Shown piece by piece: positions 1 to 6,620 of a stretch of 33,852 nt of DNA. This DNA is from Myxococcales bacterium (GTDB lineage: Bacteria > Myxococcota > Polyangia > Polyangiales > Polyangiaceae). The notes under the pieces are model-generated. The model was given only the letters and a program-made list of their open reading frames with translations, ran no database searches and had not been told where the DNA came from. A program made the position numbers and the translations under genes. The stretch lies in contig PLXW01000150.1 in assembly GCA_003151595.1 (NCBI GenBank), forward strand, positions 6,050 to 39,901, given 5' to 3'. The first letter of the stretch is position 1; each line of letters begins with the position of its first letter.

Positions 1-927
1 CTCGAGGAGATGGGCGGCGCGAAGATGCACTGCTCGGTCTCCGGCTGCGGTGACGTGCTCTGCAAGACCGAGGACGACGCGATTGCATTCTGCAAACGAT
101 ACCTGTCGTTCTTGCCGCGCAATTGCGACGAAGGAGCGCCCGCTGCGGCCGCAGTCGCGCCGAAGCCCGGAGGCAAGCGCATCGAGGAGATCGTGCCGGC
201 CGACGAGAACAAACCGTTCGACATGATGCACGTCATCCACGAGATCGTGGACGCCGGCTCGTGGCTCGAGATCAAGGCGCTCTTCGCGCGCGAGATCCTC
301 ACCGGCTTCGCGCGGATCGACGGGCGCGCCGTGGGCATCGTCGCCAATCAACCTAAGTGGCTCGGCGGCGTGCTCTTCGTCGACTCGGCGGACAAGGCCG
401 CGCGCTTCATCTGGCTGTGCGACGCCTTCAACATCCCGCTCCTGTACCTGGCCGACGTGCCGGGGTTCATGATCGGCACGAAGGTCGAGCGGCAAGGGAT
501 CATCCGCGCCGGCGCCAAGATGATCGCGGCGGTGAGCGAGGCCAGCGTGCCGCGCCTCTCGGTCGTCATTCGCAAGGCGTACGGCGCGGGGCTCTACGCC
601 ATGTGCGGCCCGGCGTTCGAGCCCGACGCCTGCATCGCGTTGCCGAGCGCGTCGATCGCCGTCATGGGGCCGCAGGCGGCGGTGAACGCCGTGTACTTCA
701 ACAAGATCCAGGAAGTGCCGGAGGGGCCGGAGCGCACCGCCTACGTCGCGAAGCTGCGCGACGAATACAAAGGCGACATCGATCTCATGAAGCTCGCCGC
801 CGAGCTCGTCATCGACGCCGTGGTGCCGGGCGATCGCCTGCGCGCCGAGATCTCCGCCCGCTTCGCGCGCTGCGAAGGGAAGACCGAGCCGCGCCCGAAG
901 AAGAAGCACATGGTGCTGCCGGTCTGA
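1..927 (+). CDS. Acyl-CoA carboxylase, carboxyltransferase (beta) subunit, C-terminal part
   Basis: The reading frame is already open at base 1 (Leu-Glu-Glu before the first internal Met at 10), so the gene is cut by the window edge and about 308 residues remain. The fragment begins with the family stretch GGAKMHCSVSGCGD and continues through the second crotonase-like half. It includes QPKWLGGVLFVDSADKAARF, the DVPGFMIGTKVE loop, RKAYGAGLYAMCGP and a PSASIAVMGPQAAVNAVY segment. These are typical of carboxyltransferase subunits that move CO2 from carboxybiotin to an acyl-CoA such as propionyl-, acetyl- or methylcrotonyl-CoA in the cytoplasm. The substrate cannot be told from this half. A lysine-rich tail ends the protein. 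No biotin carboxylase or biotin carrier gene follows, so any partner subunit lies upstream or elsewhere. Confidence 0.93.
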   Translation, partial: LEEMGGAKMHCSVSGCGDVLCKTEDDAIAFCKRYLSFLPRNCDEGAPAAAAVAPKPGGKRIEEIVPADENKPFDMMHVIHEIVDAGSWLEIKALFAREILTGFARIDGRAVGIVANQPKWLGGVLFVDSADKAARFIWLCDAFNIPLLYLADVPGFMIGTKVERQGIIRAGAKMIAAVSEASVPRLSVVIRKAYGAGLYAMCGPAFEPDACIALPSASIAVMGPQAAVNAVYFNKIQEVPEGPERTAYVAKLRDEYKGDIDLMKLAAELVIDAVVPGDRLRAEISARFARCEGKTEPRPKKKHMVLPV

Positions 928-977
928 TTCGCGTGGACGGCGTGCGAACAAACCCGCACGCTGGTGAACGTCGCTGC

Positions 978-3485
978 ATGCGTCTTCGCGTCGTATCCAC
1001 GCTCGCCTTCGCGATCTCCGTCGCGCCCTTCGTGGCCCGTGATGCGGTCGCGGGCGGCCACCCCGATGGCGCGTCGATCGTTCGCCTCCTCGGCAAGCAC
1101 GCCGGCATCGCGCTGTCGCCCGCGCAGTCGACGTCCACGCTCGAAGCGCTGGTGCGCCTGCCGCAGGGGACGACCGCCGAATCGTTCGGGATCGATCCGG
1201 TCGTGCCGGGGTTCGGGCGCGTGCGCGGCGGGAGCGACGCCATCCTCTCGTTCTCGATGACGCACCCGTCGCTGTCGATGGAGGTCTCGCCGCCGCTCCA
1301 CATGCTGCTCGATCAAGCGGGCCTCGCCATCAACTCGTTCGTCGCGCATCAGGACCCGATGTCGCTGGGCGACGGCGTGCTCGTCGGCGTCGCCGACACG
1401 GGGCTGGACATCACGCATCCCGATTTCCTCGACGCGAACGGGAACACGCGCGTCGCGTGGCTCATCGACATGTCGACCAAGCCGCTCGGCACCTACCCGG
1501 ACCTCGAGAAGACGTACGGCGTGCTCGACGCGAGCGGCAACGTCGTCGGCGGCGCCGTGATCTCCGCGGTGGAGATCAACGCCATCCTGAAAGCCAAGTC
1601 GACCGGTCCCGGCGACGAGGTCGGCCACGGCACGCACGTCACCTCCATCGCCGCGGGGAACGGCAGCGTGTCGCTCGCCGCGCGCTCTCCGTACATCGGG
1701 GTCGCGCCCAACGCGGGGCTCATCATCGCGCGCGTCACGCGCGATCAGACCGACTCGATCATGGACGGCGATCTGCAGCGCGGCGCGCAGTTTCTCTTCG
1801 ATCGCGCCGACTTCATGAAAAAGCCGATCGCGGTGAACCTCTCGCTCGGCACGGGCTTCGGTCCACACGACGGTACGATGGCGTGGGAGCAGGTGCTCGC
1901 GTCGTACGTGGGGCCGTCGCAGCCCGGGCACGCCATCGCAGCGGCCGCGGGGAACACCGGATCGATCGCCGACGCACCGGTGCATCAGAGCGCGAGCGTC
2001 TCGGGCGGATCGCGCATCGCGATCCCGATCGTCACGCAGGGCGCAGTGAACGGCGCGCTGCAAGTGTGGGTCGCGCTTCGACACGGCGCTTCGATCTCGA
2101 TCGGCTTGAACGGCCCGGACGGTCCGTGGATCGGTCCGCAGTCCGACGGAAACGAAGCCGGGAAGAATACCGACAGCTACAACGCCGCCGTCATCAACGG
2201 CAGCAGCGCGGCGATGAGCCCGGTGCCCAGAGATTCGAACGGCGGGATCGTCGTCATCAGCGGCAACTGGCCCGCCGGTCAGTACGAGGTGACGATCGAA
2301 GGCGACGGCACCGCCGATCTCTACGTCGAAGGGACCGGCGACGTCGCGGTCGGCTCGAACGCGGGCTTCCTCTCGCCGGTGCGCGAAGGGACGATCAATC
2401 TCCCGGCGACGAACGCGGCGATCATCGGCGTCGGCTGCACGGTCAACAAGGCGAAGTGGTACTCGATCGAAGGGACGGCGCAGTCCGAGGGGGTGGCGGT
2501 GCTCGATCCGGCCGGCGGTTACGTCGAGCCCGATCCGAACGATCCCGGCTATCCGCTCGAGCGCGCGCTCGCGGTCGGCGAGATGTGCTCGTTCTCCAGC
2601 GCCGGGCCGACGCTCACCGGCGTGCCGAAGCCGGAGATATCGGCGCCCGGCGCGATCGTCGTCGCCGCGATGAGCAGCGAGGCGCTGCCGGGGACGCCGG
2701 ACAGCATCTTCACGACGACGTGCCCGTCGAAGAACGGCGCCGACGCGGGAATCCTCTGCCTCGAGGTCGACTCCAGGCACGCCGTGTCGCAAGGGACGTC
2801 GATGTCGTCGCCGATGGTGGCCGGCGCGATCGCGCTCCTGTTCGAGCACGATCCGACGCTCACGCAGGACAAGATCGTTGGGCTGCTTCAAGCGGGGGCG
2901 CATCCGTTTCGAGGAGCGGCGCCGTACGACGATCAATCGGGGCCCGGCGAGCTCGACGTGAAGGGGGCGCTCGACGCGCTCGCGCAGTCGGAGGACGGCA
3001 CGCTTCTCTTGCCGGACGCCAAGGCGAGCTGGCTCACATTGAGCGCGCAGTACGTGGCGGCCGACGGGTCGACGCCGGTGACCGCGATCATCGAGCTGCG
3101 AACGGCGGACGGCGCGCACAGAGCGGATCTGTTCGATCCCCGGCGCCTCGAGGTGATCGTCGAGATCGACGGCGCACGACAGCCGCCGCCGACGTTGGTG
3201 CGTCGCGCGCCGGGCGTGTGGTTCTTCACCGTGCAACCCGACTCGGGCCACGGAGGGTCCACAATGACCTTCGGCGCCACGTTCGACGGCGTCGCGATCG
3301 CCAAGTCGAAATCGATCCCCATCGCGGCCGACGTGTGGCGCGCCGAGTATGCGACGCAGGCCAAGGGCGGGGGATGCGCGGTCGCGTCAACCGTGGGGGA
3401 GCGCAACGATCCCGGGACGTTCGCGCTGATCCTCGCCAGCACGTTCGCGCTCCGTTCGCGACGCTCGCGCTCGCGTCGAAACTAG
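978..3485 (+). CDS. Secreted subtilisin-like (S8) serine peptidase with MYXO-CTERM-like tail
   Basis: An 835-residue protein with a signal peptide (MRLRVVSTLAFAISVAPFVA, cleavage probably after AVA). The S8 catalytic residues are all present: Asp140 in VADTGLD, His217 in GHGTHV, oxyanion Asn326 in AAAGNTGS and Ser608 in GTSMSSPMVAGA. About 280 residues separate Asn326 from Ser608, so a large extra domain is inserted, as in many large secreted subtilases. The last 40 residues read GGGC, then a hydrophobic stretch, then RSRRSRSRR. That is the layout of MYXO-CTERM sorting tails, with a conserved Cys, a membrane helix and a basic end. The likely location is therefore the cell surface or the medium after processing. 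The Met at 978 was chosen because it begins the signal peptide. The frame is open further upstream, but only as a shadow of the carboxylase gene. No strong ribosome site is visible. Confidence 0.9.
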   Translation: MRLRVVSTLAFAISVAPFVARDAVAGGHPDGASIVRLLGKHAGIALSPAQSTSTLEALVRLPQGTTAESFGIDPVVPGFGRVRGGSDAILSFSMTHPSLSMEVSPPLHMLLDQAGLAINSFVAHQDPMSLGDGVLVGVADTGLDITHPDFLDANGNTRVAWLIDMSTKPLGTYPDLEKTYGVLDASGNVVGGAVISAVEINAILKAKSTGPGDEVGHGTHVTSIAAGNGSVSLAARSPYIGVAPNAGLIIARVTRDQTDSIMDGDLQRGAQFLFDRADFMKKPIAVNLSLGTGFGPHDGTMAWEQVLASYVGPSQPGHAIAAAAGNTGSIADAPVHQSASVSGGSRIAIPIVTQGAVNGALQVWVALRHGASISIGLNGPDGPWIGPQSDGNEAGKNTDSYNAAVINGSSAAMSPVPRDSNGGIVVISGNWPAGQYEVTIEGDGTADLYVEGTGDVAVGSNAGFLSPVREGTINLPATNAAIIGVGCTVNKAKWYSIEGTAQSEGVAVLDPAGGYVEPDPNDPGYPLERALAVGEMCSFSSAGPTLTGVPKPEISAPGAIVVAAMSSEALPGTPDSIFTTTCPSKNGADAGILCLEVDSRHAVSQGTSMSSPMVAGAIALLFEHDPTLTQDKIVGLLQAGAHPFRGAAPYDDQSGPGELDVKGALDALAQSEDGTLLLPDAKASWLTLSAQYVAADGSTPVTAIIELRTADGAHRADLFDPRRLEVIVEIDGARQPPPTLVRRAPGVWFFTVQPDSGHGGSTMTFGATFDGVAIAKSKSIPIAADVWRAEYATQAKGGGCAVASTVGERNDPGTFALILASTFALRSRRSRSRRN

Positions 3486-3506
3486 CCAAAAAAACGGGTC
3501 GCAGCG

Positions 3507-3558
3507 CACGTCTCGTTCGCGTGACAACGACGGCCCGCGGGGGCGAACGCGAGACGTG
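3507..3558. repeat. Long imperfect inverted repeat between the protease and the membrane protein gene
   Basis: The left arm CACGTCTCGTTCGC (3507-3520) pairs with the right arm GCGAACGCGAGACGTG (3543-3558). This gives 14 base pairs with a 2-nt CG bulge in the right arm. The 22-nt loop itself contains CCCGCGGG. The structure starts 22 nt after the protease stop and directly abuts a promoter-like TGCTACCTTT at 3561. It could end protease transcription or be an operator. There is no T-run immediately after it, so a classical intrinsic terminator is not clear. Confidence 0.5.
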
Positions 3559-3560
3559 GG

Positions 3561-3570
3561 TGCTACCTTT
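3561..3570 (+). promoter_or_regulatory. Possible extended -10 element
   Basis: TGCTACCTTT ends 27 nt before the ATG at 3598. It fits a TGnTAnnnT extended -10 pattern, and similar motifs precede several other genes in the window. No convincing -35 is visible. This is inference from position and resemblance only. Confidence 0.3.
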
Positions 3571-3597
3571 TTGGTGGAGCGCGGAGGCGTCGCTGCG

Positions 3598-4569
3598 ATG
3601 AAGTCGGTCCGAGCGAAGCCGGAGAACCTGCGTCTGCCACTGCGTGGCGCGGTCGAGGCTCCATCGTTCGCGCGACGAGCGATCGCGCACGCGGACTGGA
3701 TCGCCGCGGCGCTGGTGATCGTGGTCGTGCTGGTGCCGATGCCGATCGCGGCGCGCGTGGCGAGTGTCGTGGCGATCGCGCTGGCGTGGGTCGCCGCGCT
3801 CGCGCTTCGCGCGCGTGCGCGCGATCGCGGTGTGACCGGCTGGGTCGTCGTCGATGGAGAAGGTCTGGGACGCGAGCGCGCGGGCGAGGTAACGCGGTTC
3901 ACGGAGTGGGGGGCGCAGTTCGGTGTCGCCGTGCTCTCGAACGAGTCGCGCGATCTCGGCGTGCTGGCGATCACGACCAAGACGGCCACGCGCTACGTCC
4001 CGGTTCGCGTCACGAGCGACGACGATCGCGCCGTGGCGGACGCGCTCTTCGTGCGCCCGGCTGCGCTCACGGACATCGACGTGCGCCACGTCACGCGCGA
4101 CGACGCGGGCGCGCTCTCGGCAGAAGACGCGACGCTCCTCGTGGGGGCGATTCGCGCGCGCGATCCGTCGGCGCTCGATCGCATCGTGCTCTCCGATCCG
4201 CGCGGCGCGCTCGTCGTGCTCGAAGGCGACGAATTGCGCGCGGGCGATCGCGTGATCGATCTGAGCTCGCCTCTGGAGTGGCGCGCGTTCCTCTTCGTGG
4301 AGGCGACCGACACGGTGGCCTCCGTGATCCAGGCCACGTGGGTGCGGCAGGCGGGGGTCGAGGTGGTGCTCGTGGCGGACGCGGGGCGCGAGCGGACCCA
4401 TCCCCGAGGGGCGCGGGTCTCGCATCCCGACGCGCCGCCGCCCATCGAGCTCCGGATGGCGATCGAGCGGCTGTTCATGGCTCCGCTTCGCCACGCGCTC
4501 GACCGCGCCCCGCGCGCCTCCCGTGCTCCGGCGCCGATCGCCCAGGCTTCGCCCCGCGCGCCCACGTGA
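3598..4569 (+). CDS. Membrane protein of unknown function
   Basis: A 323-residue protein I do not recognise. After about 30 N-terminal residues come two closely spaced hydrophobic segments (IAAALVIVVVLVPMPIA and VASVVAIALAWVAALALRA) ending in an arginine-rich stop. The rest is a soluble region of about 240 residues. The order suggests an inner-membrane hairpin with a cytoplasmic C-terminal domain. That domain has alternating beta-rich stretches (TGWVVVDGEGLG, GALVVLEGDELRAGDRVIDL) that could form PH-like barrels, but this is only an impression. The ATG at 3598 was chosen because GGAGG lies at 3582-3586. A GTG at 3556 in the same frame would add 14 residues but falls in the inverted repeat. 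The gene lies 35 nt upstream of metG on the same strand and may be co-transcribed with it. Confidence 0.7.
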   Translation: MKSVRAKPENLRLPLRGAVEAPSFARRAIAHADWIAAALVIVVVLVPMPIAARVASVVAIALAWVAALALRARARDRGVTGWVVVDGEGLGRERAGEVTRFTEWGAQFGVAVLSNESRDLGVLAITTKTATRYVPVRVTSDDDRAVADALFVRPAALTDIDVRHVTRDDAGALSAEDATLLVGAIRARDPSALDRIVLSDPRGALVVLEGDELRAGDRVIDLSSPLEWRAFLFVEATDTVASVIQATWVRQAGVEVVLVADAGRERTHPRGARVSHPDAPPPIELRMAIERLFMAPLRHALDRAPRASRAPAPIAQASPRAPT

Positions 4570-4604
4570 CACGCGCCGACAAGCGCGTTACGTGATGCGA
4601 GCCC

Positions 4605-6620
4605 ATGTCCGCGCGCCCCTTCTACGTCACGACGCCCATCTACTACGTGAACGACGTTCCCCACCTCGGGAGCGCGTACACGACGATCATCGCCGACGTC
4701 CTCCGCCGCTACGCGCTCCTTCGCGGCCGCGAAGCGCGCATGCTCACCGGCACTGACGAGCACGGCGAGAAGGCCGAGCGCGCAGCGCACGAGCAGAAGA
4801 TGGCGCCCGAGGCGTACGTCCAGGGAATGAGCGCGCGCTTCAAGGAAGCGTGGCCGCACCTCGAGATCGAAGCCGACGATTTCATCCGCACGCACGAGGA
4901 GCGCCACACGCGCCTCGTCGCCGAGATGTGGAAGAAGATCGAAGCGTCGGGCGACCTGTACCTCGGCGCGTACGAAGGCTGGTACTGCGTCGGCTGCGAG
5001 GGCTTCAAAACGGAGAAGGAGCTCATCGAGCCGGGGCACGAGTGTCCGCTCCATCCGGGCAAGCCCGTCGAGTGGATCAAGGAGCCGACGTACTTCTTCA
5101 AGCTCTCGAAGTACGAGAAGCCGCTGCTCGACTTCTACGCGCGCCACCCCGAGTTCATCGAGCCCGAGTCGCGCCGCAACGAAGTGCTCTCGTTCGTGCA
5201 GGGCGGCCTCAAGGATCTCAGCGTGTCGCGCACGAGCTTCACGTGGGGCATCCCCGTGCCGGGCAACCCGAAGCACGTGATGTACGTCTGGTTCGACGCG
5301 CTCGCGAACTACTGGACCGCGCTCGCGTCGGCGGGGCTCGACGGAAAATTTTGGACGCCGAACGGCGAGGTCGTGCACCTCGTCGGCAAGGACATCCTTC
5401 GGTTTCACACGGTGTACTGGCCGGCGTTCTTGCTCGCGGCGGGCTTCGGCGAAGAGAAGCTGCCGAGCAAGGTCTACGCGCACGGCTTTCTCACCGTCGA
5501 TGGAATGAAGATGAGCAAATCGCTCCGCAACACCGTGAGCCCGCTGCGGCTCGCCGAGGAGCTCGCGCCGTACGGAGGCGCGGACGTGCTGCGGTATCAG
5601 CTGCTGCGTGCGATCGCGTTCGGGCAGGACGGCGACTTCGATCACGCGGCGATGCTCGAGCGGTACAACGCCGACCTGGCGAAGAACGTGGGGAACCTGC
5701 TGTCGCGGACGCTGGGCTTGTGCGTGAAGCTGACGGAAGGGAAGGCGCCCGTCGTTCCCGCCGAGCAGACCGAGATCGAGAAGGCGCTGCACGCGCGGTG
5801 CGACGAAGCGTTTCGTACGGCCCGCGCGGCGTGGGACGACATCTCGCCGACGCGCGCGCTCGAGGCGACGTGGGATGCGTCGTCGGCGGCGAACCAGTAC
5901 GTCGATCACGCTGCGCCGTGGGCCGCGGCGAAGAAGGGGGACACTGCGCGCGTGGCGACGATCCTGGGGACGCTGCTCGGCATCCTCGAGACCATCAGCG
6001 TCATGATGTGGCCGGTGATGCCGAAGAAGGCCCAGGAGATGCGCGTGCAGCTCGGGCTCGCCCCGTTCGCGATCGACGGCGTCGATCACTGGCCGACGTC
6101 GATCCCGCTCGCGCGGGTCGCGCGTCAGCTGGGGGCGGCCAGGCCGCTGTTTCCGACGATCGACGAAGACGCGCGCAAGGCCTTCCTCGATCGCGTCGCG
6201 CCCAGGCCCGTCGAAGAAGCGGCGCCGCACGCGACCGTCCCTCCGCCGACGACCCGCGCCAGCGCGCGCCCGAGCGCGCCCGAGACGCGCGTCATGATCC
6301 CGCACGAGGAGTTCGCGCGCGTCGACCTGCGCGTCGGTGAAGTGAAGACGTGCGAGCGCGTAAAGGGGAAAGACAAGCTGCTCCAGCTGCAGATCGATCT
6401 CGGCGAGCCGGAGCTCCGTCAGATCATCGCCGGGCTGGCGCTGTCGTTCACGCCCGAGCAGCTCGTCGGTCGTCGCGTCGTCGTCGTCGCGAACCTGGCG
6501 CCGCGCGAGTTCGGCAAGGGGCTCGTGTCGAACGGGATGATCCTCGCGTCCGGGCCGAGCGAGAAGCTGGTGCTGGCGACCGTGGACGCCGACGCCGCGC
6601 CTGGCGCGAAGCTCAAGTAG
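4605..6620 (+). CDS. metG: Methionyl-tRNA synthetase
   Basis: A 671-residue class I aminoacyl-tRNA synthetase that charges tRNA-Met in the cytoplasm. The HIGH-type signature is HLGS (His20, in VPHLGSAYTTIIADV) and the KMSKS loop is exact at 302-306. A zinc knuckle of the single-metal type is visible: Cys128-x2-Cys131 and Cys147-x2-His150, as in the Thermus-like form. The anticodon-binding helical domain follows. Residues from about 560 to the end form the C-terminal EMAPII/Trbp111-like tRNA-binding domain (FARVDLRVGEVKTCERVKG). A proline/alanine-rich linker near 540-560 joins the two. Length is normal for MetRS with this appended domain. The stop codon overlaps the end of the convergent histidine kinase gene by 8 bp. 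Confidence 0.97.
   Translation: MSARPFYVTTPIYYVNDVPHLGSAYTTIIADVLRRYALLRGREARMLTGTDEHGEKAERAAHEQKMAPEAYVQGMSARFKEAWPHLEIEADDFIRTHEERHTRLVAEMWKKIEASGDLYLGAYEGWYCVGCEGFKTEKELIEPGHECPLHPGKPVEWIKEPTYFFKLSKYEKPLLDFYARHPEFIEPESRRNEVLSFVQGGLKDLSVSRTSFTWGIPVPGNPKHVMYVWFDALANYWTALASAGLDGKFWTPNGEVVHLVGKDILRFHTVYWPAFLLAAGFGEEKLPSKVYAHGFLTVDGMKMSKSLRNTVSPLRLAEELAPYGGADVLRYQLLRAIAFGQDGDFDHAAMLERYNADLAKNVGNLLSRTLGLCVKLTEGKAPVVPAEQTEIEKALHARCDEAFRTARAAWDDISPTRALEATWDASSAANQYVDHAAPWAAAKKGDTARVATILGTLLGILETISVMMWPVMPKKAQEMRVQLGLAPFAIDGVDHWPTSIPLARVARQLGAARPLFPTIDEDARKAFLDRVAPRPVEEAAPHATVPPPTTRASARPSAPETRVMIPHEEFARVDLRVGEVKTCERVKGKDKLLQLQIDLGEPELRQIIAGLALSFTPEQLVGRRVVVVANLAPREFGKGLVSNGMILASGPSEKLVLATVDADAAPGAKLK

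Noticed and set aside
741..3251. 836-codon minus-strand frame opposite the subtilase
   Set aside because: Arg/His/Asp-rich shadow with no motif.
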